Part shown: positions 7,723-16,982 of the stretch, piece by piece | How the letters are laid out: each line of letters opens with the position of its first letter | Numbering within the stretch: position 1 is the first letter of the stretch | Assembly: GCA_963730365.1 (NCBI GenBank) | Contig: CAVSRM010000011.1 | Location: 62,001 to 126,000 of the forward strand | Origin: Fodinibacter sp963730365 | GTDB lineage: Bacteria; Actinomycetota; Actinomycetes; Actinomycetales; Dermatophilaceae | Direction: 5' to 3' | Length of the DNA stretch: 64,000 bases | The notes under the pieces: model-generated | The model's input: the letters and a program-made list of their open reading frames with translations, nothing else | Told to the model about the DNA's origin: nothing | Databases searched by the model: none | Translations under genes and position numbers: made by a program

Positions 7723-8895
7723 TCAGTCCGCGCCGAAGAGGTCGCGGGTGTAGACCTTGTCGGCGACGTCGCGCAGCTCGTCGACCAGCCGGTTGGCCAC
7801 GATGAGGTCGCTGCGCCGCTTGAGCTCCTCGAGGTCGCGGACCACCTCGGAGCCGTAGAAGTGATCGTCGTCGAGCTCCGGCTCGTAGACGATGACCTCG
7901 ATGCCCTTGGCCTTGATCCGCTTCATGACACCCTGCACGCTGCTGGACCGGAAGTTGTCCGAACCCGCCTTCATGATCAACCGGTGGATGCCGACGACCT
8001 GGGGCTCGCGCGCGACGATGTCCGCGGCGACGAAGTCCTTGCGCGTGGTGTTGGCACTGACGATCGCGCCGATGAGTGTCTGCGGGACGTCGGCGTAGTT
8101 GGCCAGGAGCTGCTTGGTGTCCTTGGGCAGGCAGTAGCCGCCGTAGCCGAACGAGGGATTGTTGTAGCCCGCACCGACCCTCGGGTCGAGGCTGACCCCC
8201 TCGATGATCTGCTGCGTGTCCAGGCCGTGGGTGGCGGCGTAGGTGTCGAGCTCGTTGAAGAACGCCACGCGCATGGCGAGGTAGGTGTTGGCGAACAGCT
8301 TGATCGCCTCCGCCTCGGTGCTGTCGGTGAGCATGACGGGGACGTCGTCGTCGAGAGCGGCGTCGGCGAGCAGCCGCGAGAAGCGCTGCCCCCGCTGGCC
8401 ACGGTCGCCCACGACGATCCGGGAGGGGTGCAGGTTGTCGTGCAGGGCGCGGCCCTCGCGCAGGAACTCGGGGGAGAAGACGATGTTGTCGGTGCCGAGG
8501 CGCTCTCGAAGGCCCGCGGTGAAGCCCACCGGCACCGTGGACTTGATGACCGTCGTGGCTCCGGGGTTGATCTCCATGACGTCGGCGATCACCTGCTCGA
8601 CGCTGCTCGTGTCGAAGTAGTTCGTCTGCTCGTCATAGTTCGTGGGGGTGGCCACGACGACGAAGTCGGCTCCCGCGTAGGCCTCGTGCTTGTCCGCCGT
8701 CGGCCTCAGCCGCAGGTCACGGCGAGCGAGGCGCTCCTCGATGTCCGGGTCGGTGATCGGGCTCTCACGACGCTTGAGCATCTCCACGCGGCTCTCGTCG
8801 ATGTCGAACGCCCGGACCTCGCACGCTTCCGCCAGCAGGACGGCCACGGAGAGTCCGACGTAGGAGGTGCCGACGACACAGATGGTGGGGGTCAT
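7723..8895 (-). CDS. ugd: UDP-glucose 6-dehydrogenase
   Basis: 390-aa NAD-dependent dehydrogenase oxidising UDP-glucose to UDP-glucuronate for envelope polysaccharides. The N-terminal Rossmann motif is VVGTSYVGLSVA; the catalytic cysteine is C255 in GYGGYCLPKDTKQLL; IMKAGSDNFRSSS is typical of the short E. coli-type Ugd and not the 430-450 residue type. Start ATG 8895 lies 6 nt after a minus-strand TATCGT hexamer, so it is probably leaderless. The open frame continues upstream through the opposite-strand oxidoreductase gene, but that part is not conserved protein. Confidence 0.92.
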   Translation of the reverse strand: MTPTICVVGTSYVGLSVAVLLAEACEVRAFDIDESRVEMLKRRESPITDPDIEERLARRDLRLRPTADKHEAYAGADFVVVATPTNYDEQTNYFDTSSVEQVIADVMEINPGATTVIKSTVPVGFTAGLRERLGTDNIVFSPEFLREGRALHDNLHPSRIVVGDRGQRGQRFSRLLADAALDDDVPVMLTDSTEAEAIKLFANTYLAMRVAFFNELDTYAATHGLDTQQIIEGVSLDPRVGAGYNNPSFGYGGYCLPKDTKQLLANYADVPQTLIGAIVSANTTRKDFVAADIVAREPQVVGIHRLIMKAGSDNFRSSSVQGVMKRIKAKGIEVIVYEPELDDDHFYGSEVVRDLEELKRRSDLIVANRLVDELRDVADKVYTRDLFGAD

Positions 8896-8901
8896 GGGGG
8901 A

Positions 8902-8907
8902 ACGATA
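8902..8907 (-). promoter_or_regulatory. -10 hexamer for ugd (leaderless)
   Basis: TATCGT on the minus strand, ending 6 nt before the ugd ATG. Confidence 0.5.
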
Positions 8908-9009
8908 CGGGGAGGCGTCCGCGCGCAGCACGTCCCGTCGTGCAAGGCTGAGCCCTGAGAAAGCGGCGGCGCACAGCACCCGTCGGTCGACGCGTTCGAG
9001 AGGACCCCC

Positions 9010-10071
9010 ATGAAGTTCGGACTGTTCATCCCGCAGGGCTGGCGCCACGACCTCGTCGGTATCGACCCCAGTCAGCACTGGGGCGTCATGGCCGGGTTGG
9101 CTCGCCGCGTCGACGGCAACGCGGACTGGGCCTCGATCTGGGTCTACGACCACCTCCACACCGTGCCTCGCCCCACCGAGGAGGCCACCCACGAGGCCTG
9201 GACCCTCATGGCGGCGCTCGCCGGAGTGACCGGGCGCATCCGGCTCGGCCAGATGTGCACCTGCATGGGCTATCGCAACCCGGCCTACCTCGCGAAGGTC
9301 GCGGCCACCGTGGACGTGATCTCGGAGGGCCGCCTCGAGATGGGCATCGGCGCCGGGTGGTACGAGCAGGAATGGCGCGCCTACGGCTACGGCTTTCCCG
9401 GCGCGGGCGACCGGCTCCAGGCACTGCGCGAGGGCGTCGAGATCATGCGCCAGATGTGGACCACCGGCTACGGCACGTATGCCGGTGAGCACTACTCCGT
9501 GGACGGCGCCATGTGCTTCCCCCAGCCCCTGCAGGGGACGTCGTCCCCGGGGAGCCGGGCGAACGGCATCCCCCTGTGGGTCGCTGGCGGCGGTGAGAAG
9601 AAGACGTTGCGGATCGCCGCGGAGTACGCCGACTACACGAACTTCTCCGGGATGCCCGAGGAGTTCAGCGCCAAGAGCGCGATCCTCGACGCGCACTGCG
9701 CGGATGTCGGGAGGGACCCGGCGGAGATCGTGCGCAGCGCCAACTACAACGTCGTGATCGGGCGAGACGAGGCGGAGGTCCGCGACCGGATCGGGTGGAT
9801 CCGCAACCACTACGCCTCGGCGGGCATGCCCGACGACGTCGTCGAGTCGACCGTGCGGTCCTTCGAGGACGGTCCGCTCGTCGGCACCCCCGAGCAGGTC
9901 GTGGAGCGGCTGCGGGAGCTGGAGTCGCGCGGCATGACCTATGCCATCACGTACTTCGTCGAGCAGGCCTACGACCTCAGTGGCCTCGAGCTGTTCGAGC
10001 GGGAGGTCCTGCCCGAGATCGTCGACCGGGAGCAGCACGGCCACCTCTGGCACCTTCTCTACGGTGAGTGA
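9010..10071 (+). CDS. LLM-class F420-dependent oxidoreductase
   Basis: 353-aa bacterial luciferase-like TIM-barrel protein starting MKFGLFIPQGW. The family uses reduced F420 or FMN. The YDHLHTVPRP segment, RIRLGQMCTC strand and GRLEMGIGAGWYEQE segment are typical of F420-dependent members. A ribosome site (GAGAGGA) precedes ATG 9010. F420 biosynthesis genes fbiA and fbiB lie at 51-53 kb, so the cofactor should be available. The substrate cannot be deduced. An acyl-CoA dehydrogenase follows with its own apparent promoter. Confidence 0.88.
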   Translation: MKFGLFIPQGWRHDLVGIDPSQHWGVMAGLARRVDGNADWASIWVYDHLHTVPRPTEEATHEAWTLMAALAGVTGRIRLGQMCTCMGYRNPAYLAKVAATVDVISEGRLEMGIGAGWYEQEWRAYGYGFPGAGDRLQALREGVEIMRQMWTTGYGTYAGEHYSVDGAMCFPQPLQGTSSPGSRANGIPLWVAGGGEKKTLRIAAEYADYTNFSGMPEEFSAKSAILDAHCADVGRDPAEIVRSANYNVVIGRDEAEVRDRIGWIRNHYASAGMPDDVVESTVRSFEDGPLVGTPEQVVERLRELESRGMTYAITYFVEQAYDLSGLELFEREVLPEIVDREQHGHLWHLLYGE

Positions 10072-10093
10072 CCCAGCCGCTGCTACCGACGGG

Positions 10094-10099
10094 TAATCT
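10094..10099 (+). promoter_or_regulatory. -10 hexamer for acyl-CoA dehydrogenase (leaderless)
   Basis: TAATCT ends 6 nt before ATG 10106, fitting transcription from the start codon. No convincing -35 is seen. Confidence 0.5.
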
Positions 10100-10105
10100 T
10101 GCGGC

Positions 10106-11272
10106 ATGAGTGGCAACCCCGACTTCGACACCTATCGGCTCTCCGAGGACCACGAGGCGATCCGCGAGGCGGTGCGAGCCGTGTCGGAGGACAAGATCGC
10201 GCCGTACGCCGCCGCGGTCGACGAGGACGCCCGCTACCCCCAGGAGGCCCACGACGCGCTCGTGGTCAGCGACTTCTTCGCCCCGCACGTCGCGGAGGAG
10301 TTCGGTGGGGTGGGAGCCGACGCGCTCGCGGTGTGCATCGTCATCGAGGAGATCGCCCGGGTCGACGCGTCCGCCTCGCTCATCCCGGCGGTCAACAAGC
10401 TCGGGTCGATGCCCCTCGTGCTCGCGGCCAGCGATGACGTCAAGAAGCGCTACCTCACCCCGCTCGCAGCGGGTGAGACGACCTTCTCCTACGGTCTCTC
10501 CGAGCGCGAGGCCGGCTCGGACACCGCGGCGATGTCGTGCAAGGCGGTCCGCGACGGCAACGACTGGGTGCTCTCGGGCCAGAAGTCGTGGATCACCAAC
10601 GCCGGGATCTCCGGTTTTTACACCGTCCTCGCCGTGACCGACCCGGACGGCGCGCGCGGCAACAACATCACGGCCTTCGTCGTCGAGAAGGGGGACGAGG
10701 GCTTCACCTTCGGGGAGAAGGAGCGCAAGCTCGGCATCAAGGGAAGCCCGACGCGGGAGCTGCACTTCGACCGGTGCCGCATCCCCGGCGACCGGGTCGT
10801 GGGCGACGTGGGAGCCGGGCTGAAGATCGCCCTACAGACCCTGGATCACACCCGCGTGACGATCGGGGCGCAGGCCGTGGGCATCGCCCAGGGGGCGCTC
10901 GACCAGGCCGTCGCCTACGTCAAGGAGCGCCAGCAGTTCGGCAGGTCGGTGGCTGAGTTCCAGGGCGTGCAGTTCATGCTCGCCGACATGGCGATGGAGC
11001 TCGAGGCGGCTCGCCAGCTCGTCTATGTCGCCGCGGCCAAGTCCGAGCGCAGCGACGCCGACCTCCCGTTCTTCGGCGCAGCCGCGAAGGCCTACGCCTC
11101 TGACGTCGCGATGAAGGTGACCACCGATGCCGTGCAGCTGCTCGGCGGTGCCGGCTACACCCGTGACTTCCCGCTGGAGCGGATGATGCGCGATGCCAAG
11201 ATCACCCAGATCTATGAAGGCACGAACCAGATCCAGCGCATCGTCATGGCCCGCCAGCTCCTCGAGGGCTGA
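10106..11272 (+). CDS. acyl-CoA dehydrogenase
   Basis: 388-aa flavin-dependent short/medium-chain acyl-CoA dehydrogenase, introducing the alpha-beta double bond in fatty or branched-chain acyl-CoA breakdown. The FAD/substrate segment LSEREAGSDTAAM and KSWITNAG are present. The catalytic base is E371 in the conserved IYEGTNQIQRIVMAR near the C-terminus, placing it with butyryl-/isovaleryl-type enzymes. The chain-length preference is not resolvable. It ends before a strong hairpin (11286-11314) shared with the convergent tagF-like gene. Confidence 0.93.
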   Translation: MSGNPDFDTYRLSEDHEAIREAVRAVSEDKIAPYAAAVDEDARYPQEAHDALVVSDFFAPHVAEEFGGVGADALAVCIVIEEIARVDASASLIPAVNKLGSMPLVLAASDDVKKRYLTPLAAGETTFSYGLSEREAGSDTAAMSCKAVRDGNDWVLSGQKSWITNAGISGFYTVLAVTDPDGARGNNITAFVVEKGDEGFTFGEKERKLGIKGSPTRELHFDRCRIPGDRVVGDVGAGLKIALQTLDHTRVTIGAQAVGIAQGALDQAVAYVKERQQFGRSVAEFQGVQFMLADMAMELEAARQLVYVAAAKSERSDADLPFFGAAAKAYASDVAMKVTTDAVQLLGGAGYTRDFPLERMMRDAKITQIYEGTNQIQRIVMARQLLEG

Positions 11273-11285
11273 CGGCCGCGCACCA

Positions 11286-11314
11286 CCCGCCGCCCCCTCG
11301 ACCGCTGCGGCGGG
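11286..11314. terminator. GC-rich hairpin between convergent genes
   Basis: Perfect 8-bp stem CCCGCCGC / GCGGCGGG with a 13-nt loop, 14 nt after the acyl-CoA dehydrogenase stop and 22 nt beyond the opposing tagF-like stop. No U tract, as is common in high-GC actinobacteria. A two-way terminator is inferred. Confidence 0.5.
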
Positions 11315-11335
11315 GCGACGGTGCCGTCTCGACCG

Positions 11336-14300
11336 CTATAGCAGCTCGTCGATGACCCGTGAGGAAGCCTGCCCGTCATCGCGAGGTGCATAGGTCGCTG
11401 CGAAGCGCACGACCCGGTCGTCAGGGACGGCTCGGTGGGCTGCGGCCTCCATCGCGTCGAGGAGGGCCGCCTCGTCGCGCACGATCTCACCCGGGAGTGA
11501 GTCGTCGTAGGGGAGATAGAAGCCCCGCAGCTGCTCGGCGTACTCCTCGAGGTCATAGGCGTAGAAGATGATCGGCCGGCCCAGGAGGGCGTAGTCGAAG
11601 AACGAGGAGGAGTAGTCGGTCACCAGCACGTCGCTGGCGAGGAGCAGCTCCTGCATGTCGGGGTACCGCGAGACGTCGACGACGTGGGCCCGGGCCTCGT
11701 CCGGGATGGCCACCCGGTTGCTGATCAGCACGTGGGTGCGGATGAGCAGCACGTGGTCGTCACCGAAGCGCCGCGACCACTCCGCCAGGTCGAGGGGGAC
11801 CTCGGCCGAGAAGCGTCCACGCCGCGTCGGGCGGTTGTCGCGGAAGGTGGGCGCGTAGAGCACGACGCGCTTCCCCGGGGGGATCCCGAGGTTCTCGCGC
11901 ACCCGCGCGGCCCGCTCGTCCGCACCCGGAGCCACGAGGACGTCGTTTCGCGGGTATCCCACCTCCAGGACAGGACCTGTCCAGTCATAGGCAGAGCGCA
12001 TGCACGCGGTCGCGTAGGGGCTTGGTGACACCAGCACGCTCCACTGACGCACCGCCCTCGTCATCCGCGCCTTGTAGCCGGCGTCACGGCCGAACCAGGC
12101 GCGCTGGTCCAGGAACATCCGCTTGAGCGGGGTGCCGTGCCAGGTCTGGATGTACTCCCCGTGGGGGCGCCGCGTGATGTAGTCGGGGAAGGTGTGGTTG
12201 TTCACCCAGAACTTGGCACGGGCGAGGTACCAGTAGAAGCCGACGGAGTGGCGGGGGACCACGAGGGTGTGTTCATCCGCCACGGGGAGCTTGCCGGTGT
12301 AGATCCACACCTTCTTCCGGGTGTCCCCGCGGAGCAGGAGCTCTTCGTAGATGTAGCGGGGCGAGTCGGCGAACTGGCGACCCTGACCGCTCTCGAACAC
12401 GATGAGGTCGGTGTCCATCGGGAGCCGCTTGAACGCCGCGTAGAGCTTGCGCATGGTCGGCAGGTAGTGCTTGTTCTTGCGGATCTTCCGGGTCACGAGC
12501 CCGGGCAGCGTGCTGGTCCGGACGCGCGCGCGCAGCGACCGACTCCGGTCGGCGTCCCGCACCGCGGCGAAGATCCGTTCGCAGTTCTGCTCGTCGATGT
12601 TGGCGCAGAACCGCTGGGCGCGCTCCCAGTACTGCTGCTCCATCACCAGATCCTGGTCGAAGGCGCGGCCCAGGGCCCGCAGCATCCCGTCCCGGGACTC
12701 CACCACGGGCCCGGGGAACTCGGTCCGCGGATCCGCGTGCGGAGGGTCGAAGCGTTCGGAGTCGAACTGGTAGTAGATGACCGGCTTCCTGAGGAAGGCG
12801 AAGTCGAAGGCGACGGAGGAGTAGTCCGTCACCATGAGGGCGCTCTCCTTGATGAGGTGCTGCACGTCGACGTCGCCCTGGTAGACCACGCGGACGTGGG
12901 GGGAGGTGAAGTGGTGGCTGTACTGCTGCATGTTGGGGTGCAGGCACAGCACGACCTCGGCTCCGACGTCCTCCTGGAGCCGGCGCATCTCTGGTGCGGA
13001 GAGAAGCTCGCTCCAGTGGTGGTAGTAGTCCGACTCGGTGAAACGCTCGAGGTCCTGCAGCCAGGGCCGCCAGGTCGGCATGATGAGGAGCTGGCGTCGG
13101 TCGACGACGACGTCCGGGTGGAACAGCGCGTCGAAGCGAGCGAAACCCGTGATGGCGACTTCGTGGGGTGCGTAACCGAAGTCCTTGACGAAGAACTCCT
13201 TCTCGCGCTCGGAGCAGACACAGACGAGGGAGGTGTCGAAGCCGCTGGCCTGCTTCCCGTACTTGGGGACCATCCACTTGGCCGCCGTCACCCCGTGCTG
13301 GAGGAACACCGGGCTCGCCCCCACCCGGCGCCGGAAGCGTCGTGCGCGGGTGGGGTAGAGGAAGTCGGGATCGTGGCTGCCGACGATCCGTTCGGCGGCC
13401 AGGACCGCATCGATGTGCTCCGGTGAGCGGTAGTCGAGGACGTGGTCCTCGTAGCCGTGCAGGTTGCGTCGCTCTGGCGAGTCCGGCTTGATGACGTAGT
13501 AGGCGTCGAGCTCCGGGTGGTGGTCGCGCATGTGCCGGAAGAAGTGCAGCCCGTTGTCCTGCGCCTTGTAGGGAAGCTCACCGATGACCCAGACGGGTCG
13601 GGCACCGGCCGGCCGGCGGCCTGACAGCGGGCGGACGCGGCTGAGCCGCTGTTGGAGGTGGCGGTAGGTGCCGGCGTCGAACAGCTCCAGGTGCAGCGAG
13701 GGGTACTTGGCCTTGAACGTGTAGTACGGCTCGATGGCCAGGGTTCGGTCGCCTCGGGTCACGGAGTCACCACTGGTGCGAAGCCGGACCACGTAGCGGC
13801 TGCGCCCCACCCGTCGCTTGTAGAGCTCCTGTGAGCCCTCTGCGCGAAGCTCGAGGAACAGGTCGGCGACGTCGTCGCTGAGCCTGCCGGACACCAGGTC
13901 CGGGGTGAGGTCGTACCGTGCGCTGAAGTGATAGATCCGGAGGCCGTAGGCTCGCTCGCTGGCATCCCGGTCCAGCTCGAACCGAGCGGGGGCGATCCCC
14001 CGGAACCCGGTGGTCCGGCCCTGGACGACCAGGGACGCCTCGGCGACGGGGACGTGACGAGCCTCGATGGTCCCCTTGAGGGTGACGACGCCTCCGTGGA
14101 CGCGGAGGCCGTCGTTGGTGACCTTCCCTGCGGGTGGCAGCGGCGCTCCGACCATCGCCGCGAGCAGCCCCTGGCGGTTCAGGTAGGGGGAGACCGTGCC
14201 GTGCGGGGTCTCGACCTCGAAGAAGGTCGGGATGGTGGTCCGGTCGTAGCCGCCGAGCGCGTCCCGGTACCTCAAAGGTGCGTCACCGGCCCAGTCGACG

Positions 14301-14767
14301 GGCGACGCAGGGTCCCCCGACCGCGTCTCGTCGGCCTCGGTGAGCTCCATCGGGCGCCCCTGCCGGCGCATCTCACCGCCTGGAGCGGTCACCTCGAGGT
14401 AGAACACGACCCGGGCCCCCGCCTGGTCGTCAGGCACCGACATCTCACGGGGTATCTGCGCGACCTGCGCCGCGACCTCCTCGAGGTCCAGCTTCGCCAC
14501 GTACTCCACGGAGCTCCCCTTCTGGCGGCCCGTGCTGACGGCCCCGAGGGAGAACCATGTTCCTCCGCACTCCGCCCATACCGCGGTGGCGGCGTCGGGA
14601 GCATCGATCATGCAGTGGGCCAGCACCGTGGAGCCGTCCTGGACGAGCCGGAGGCGGGAACGGGTGCTCGGGGGTTGGGGCTCGGTGGAGGTCTGGCTCA
14701 CCCGAGCGGCCCGTGAGCGCACGGTCGACCAGCGCCGGCCGAGGGAGCTCGAGGCGGGGAACTTCAC
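11336..14767 (-). CDS. tagF: tandem-domain CDP-glycerol:glycerophosphotransferase (teichoic acid polymerase)
   Basis: 1143-aa TagF-like protein predicted to build poly(glycerol-phosphate) chains from CDP-glycerol at the cytoplasmic face of the membrane. It carries two complete glycerophosphotransferase domains. The first (about 390-760) has VFLQHGVTAAKW (His near 491) and VTDYSSVAFDFAF. The second (about 785-1140) has TWHGTPLKRM (His near 877) and VTDYSSSFFDYAL. The first ~380 residues are beta-rich, without a recognised fold. Typical TagF has one catalytic domain, so this may be a primase-polymerase fusion or make alternating linkages (inference). tagD at 36.8 kb would supply the donor. The start is GTG. 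Confidence 0.88.
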   Translation of the reverse strand: MKFPASSSLGRRWSTVRSRAARVSQTSTEPQPPSTRSRLRLVQDGSTVLAHCMIDAPDAATAVWAECGGTWFSLGAVSTGRQKGSSVEYVAKLDLEEVAAQVAQIPREMSVPDDQAGARVVFYLEVTAPGGEMRRQGRPMELTEADETRSGDPASPVDWAGDAPLRYRDALGGYDRTTIPTFFEVETPHGTVSPYLNRQGLLAAMVGAPLPPAGKVTNDGLRVHGGVVTLKGTIEARHVPVAEASLVVQGRTTGFRGIAPARFELDRDASERAYGLRIYHFSARYDLTPDLVSGRLSDDVADLFLELRAEGSQELYKRRVGRSRYVVRLRTSGDSVTRGDRTLAIEPYYTFKAKYPSLHLELFDAGTYRHLQQRLSRVRPLSGRRPAGARPVWVIGELPYKAQDNGLHFFRHMRDHHPELDAYYVIKPDSPERRNLHGYEDHVLDYRSPEHIDAVLAAERIVGSHDPDFLYPTRARRFRRRVGASPVFLQHGVTAAKWMVPKYGKQASGFDTSLVCVCSEREKEFFVKDFGYAPHEVAITGFARFDALFHPDVVVDRRQLLIMPTWRPWLQDLERFTESDYYHHWSELLSAPEMRRLQEDVGAEVVLCLHPNMQQYSHHFTSPHVRVVYQGDVDVQHLIKESALMVTDYSSVAFDFAFLRKPVIYYQFDSERFDPPHADPRTEFPGPVVESRDGMLRALGRAFDQDLVMEQQYWERAQRFCANIDEQNCERIFAAVRDADRSRSLRARVRTSTLPGLVTRKIRKNKHYLPTMRKLYAAFKRLPMDTDLIVFESGQGRQFADSPRYIYEELLLRGDTRKKVWIYTGKLPVADEHTLVVPRHSVGFYWYLARAKFWVNNHTFPDYITRRPHGEYIQTWHGTPLKRMFLDQRAWFGRDAGYKARMTRAVRQWSVLVSPSPYATACMRSAYDWTGPVLEVGYPRNDVLVAPGADERAARVRENLGIPPGKRVVLYAPTFRDNRPTRRGRFSAEVPLDLAEWSRRFGDDHVLLIRTHVLISNRVAIPDEARAHVVDVSRYPDMQELLLASDVLVTDYSSSFFDYALLGRPIIFYAYDLEEYAEQLRGFYLPYDDSLPGEIVRDEAALLDAMEAAAHRAVPDDRVVRFAATYAPRDDGQASSRVIDELL

Positions 14768-14864
14768 GGGTGAACCGCTCTCGGTACGTGGTGGTGGGGT
14801 TCCGGCGCTGTCGCACGGGCGGACATGAGGCCGGTCGGGTCGGACGATGAGGTGTCGGGCAGGA

Positions 14865-14881
14865 GCGGCCCGACGGGCCGC
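14865..14881 (-). terminator. hairpin downstream of the 675-aa membrane protein gene
   Basis: Perfect stem GCGGCCC / GGGCCGC with a 3-nt loop, 11 nt past the stop of the minus-strand membrane protein gene. It would separate that gene from the following tagF-like gene. Confidence 0.45.
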
Positions 14882-14891
14882 CGGTCGAGCG

Positions 14892-16919
14892 TCATCGCTG
14901 AAGGCAGGTCAGGTTGCGCACCGTTCCCACGATGGAGTACCCGGCCTCCTCCAGCAACTCGATCCCTCCATCGCGCGTGCTGCGCAGGCAGGCCGTACGC
15001 ACGTCGAGGAGCGCGAGTTCCTCGACGAGGGAGCTGGCGTCGGTCGGCGTCTCCCGGTCGACGAAGTGCTGGAGCCGGCCTCGGGCGCCGGCGTGCGCCT
15101 CGGGAGCACTGGCATAGGTGGGCAGGTAGTAGACGCGGGCGGAGACCGGTTGCACGTCGACGGTGAGGGCCGCGAGGGCGCTCGAGGTCGACGACGGCAC
15201 GAGGACCGTGTCGCCCGGTCGACTGATCTGCTGCACGTACTGGGCCGTGGTCAGGGCGCCGGGCTTCACCTTCCACGCGGTCGGGCTCACGATGCGCGTC
15301 CGGTCCGTCTCGGCGCCCACCCATCTGCCCCCGACGAGCGGAACCAGGGCCAGCGCGACCGCCAAGGGGGCCGCGACCAGCGCAGGGTGGCGGGGGATCC
15401 GCCCCGCCACGGCGCCGACCACCCCGCCGAGCAGCAGGGGAACCGGGATGAGCCACCACAGGCGCCAGACGACGGCACCGAGGCCCACGTCCGCGAAGAC
15501 GTCCCGCGCGGGTGGTAGCAAGGTGATGGCGGTGACGACGATCGTCGCGGCTGCCACGGCCCGGACCGTCCGGTTCGCGATGCCCAGTGCGCCCAGACCG
15601 ATGGCGAGGATGGTCGCCACGAGGATGCCGTCACGGCCCGGCACCGTGACCAAGGGGTTGACGTAGGGCCCGCGTTCCGTGGCGAAGCCCTCGGCTGAGA
15701 GCTGGGCGTCGGTCGCCGATTCCGGCGCCATGAGGAAGGAGACGACGCCGCCGGCCACGGGGTACAGCGCCCACAGGAGCACCCGGAACGAACCCATGGG
15801 TCGGCGCAGGGCGAGCCCCGCGACGAACATCGCCCCCAGGAGCAGCGGCACCAGGAAAGCGGAGGTGTTCGAGAACCCGACCGCGGTGATGACGGCCGCA
15901 CCGAAGAGGACGTGGTTGCGCCAGCCGCCGGAGCGCAGCAGGCGGGAGCCGAGCACGATGATGAGCGGAACCGCCAGCGACAGGAGCATCGCCTTGCCCT
16001 GCCACAAGCGCACCGCGAAGAAGCTGCCGAAGCTGTAGCCCGTGCCGCCCGTCGTCCAGAGGTAGCCCACGGCCGCGACCACAGCAGCCGGGGACGTGGG
16101 GATCCGGGACTCCTCGACGGCCCAGGTGAGCGCGAGAACCCCCAGCAGGGTGAGGGCCGGGGGGACCGCGAGGTAGGCGATGCTTCCCGCTTCGACCTGG
16201 GTGAGCCGAGCGAGAGTGCCGATCAGCGCCTCCACGGAGTGCGTGGGCGGGGAGTGGGCTCCGTTCGGGGGGAAGATGTTCTGGCTGATCATCGTGTCGT
16301 TCAACGGGAAGAAGCCGCGGTCGGCGACCCAGCTCGAGAGGTTGAGGAAGTAGGCGTCGTCACCGTCCGTCCGGGCGATCCGGGTGGAGCCGTAGGCGCT
16401 GATGATCGCGGCGGTCCATCCGGTGGGCCACAGCCACCGAGAGGTGGTGGTCGACGCGCTCGGGCCGGGCTCGGGAGCGCGCTCGGCGTTCTCTGCCGGC
16501 TGGCGGACCATGACGACCAGGGCGATCAGCCCACTCAGGCCTGCGAGGAGGAGGGCATACGCGCGGTGACCGGTCAGGGCCAGCGGGATCGCCACGGCGG
16601 TCGCGCCCAGCGCGCCCAGGGCTGCTCGCCCCCCGGGAATCTCGGATCGTCTCGGAAGGCCCATCGGCTGCAGGCGTGCGCCGGGGAGGAGAACCGCGAG
16701 AACCGCCACGGAGGCGATGATGGCCACACCGAGGGTCGGCAGGGCCCTGATCCCGAGGGCGAGGGCCACCTGGTAGCCGATCGTCCACGCCGCGAAGGCC
16801 ACCATCGCGCTCGTGACGAGTGCTCTACTTGCTCGGCCGAGCCACGGATCCAGGGTCGTGCGCTCGTCCCCCGTCGTCCGCGGCACGGTGGCGGTCGCAG
16901 CCTCAGATGTCGTGCCCAT
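14892..16919 (-). CDS. large polytopic membrane protein, function unknown
   Basis: 675-aa protein with at least twelve hydrophobic segments, from about residue 33 to 530, then a C-terminal soluble domain of about 130 residues ending in LTCLQR. An extracytoplasmic loop around residue 200 contains DGDDAYFLNLSSWVADRG, and another contains NDTMISQNIFPPNGAHSPPTH. This layout resembles GT-C type glycosyltransferases and actinobacterial large membrane proteins of unknown function, but I recognise no definite family. Context (TagF, LCP proteins) suggests envelope glycopolymer work. The start follows a TAGGAT hexamer by 8 nt. Confidence 0.8.
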   Translation of the reverse strand: MGTTSEAATATVPRTTGDERTTLDPWLGRASRALVTSAMVAFAAWTIGYQVALALGIRALPTLGVAIIASVAVLAVLLPGARLQPMGLPRRSEIPGGRAALGALGATAVAIPLALTGHRAYALLLAGLSGLIALVVMVRQPAENAERAPEPGPSASTTTSRWLWPTGWTAAIISAYGSTRIARTDGDDAYFLNLSSWVADRGFFPLNDTMISQNIFPPNGAHSPPTHSVEALIGTLARLTQVEAGSIAYLAVPPALTLLGVLALTWAVEESRIPTSPAAVVAAVGYLWTTGGTGYSFGSFFAVRLWQGKAMLLSLAVPLIIVLGSRLLRSGGWRNHVLFGAAVITAVGFSNTSAFLVPLLLGAMFVAGLALRRPMGSFRVLLWALYPVAGGVVSFLMAPESATDAQLSAEGFATERGPYVNPLVTVPGRDGILVATILAIGLGALGIANRTVRAVAAATIVVTAITLLPPARDVFADVGLGAVVWRLWWLIPVPLLLGGVVGAVAGRIPRHPALVAAPLAVALALVPLVGGRWVGAETDRTRIVSPTAWKVKPGALTTAQYVQQISRPGDTVLVPSSTSSALAALTVDVQPVSARVYYLPTYASAPEAHAGARGRLQHFVDRETPTDASSLVEELALLDVRTACLRSTRDGGIELLEEAGYSIVGTVRNLTCLQR

Positions 16920-16927
16920 CGGCTGAG

Positions 16928-16933
16928 ATCCTA
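16928..16933 (-). promoter_or_regulatory. -10 hexamer for the 675-aa membrane protein
   Basis: TAGGAT on the minus strand, 8 nt before ATG 16919; a leader of at most a few nucleotides is expected. Confidence 0.4.
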
Positions 16934-16982
16934 CGGTGGCTCGGGGGCGAAAGAGAAACGGGCGTGCCGGTGCTCGCCGAGG

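Noticed and set aside
8896..10131. Upstream extension of the ugd frame through the opposite-strand oxidoreductase gene
   Set aside because: The extension is low-complexity antisense sequence; the conserved protein and the -10 hexamer both point to the start at 8895.
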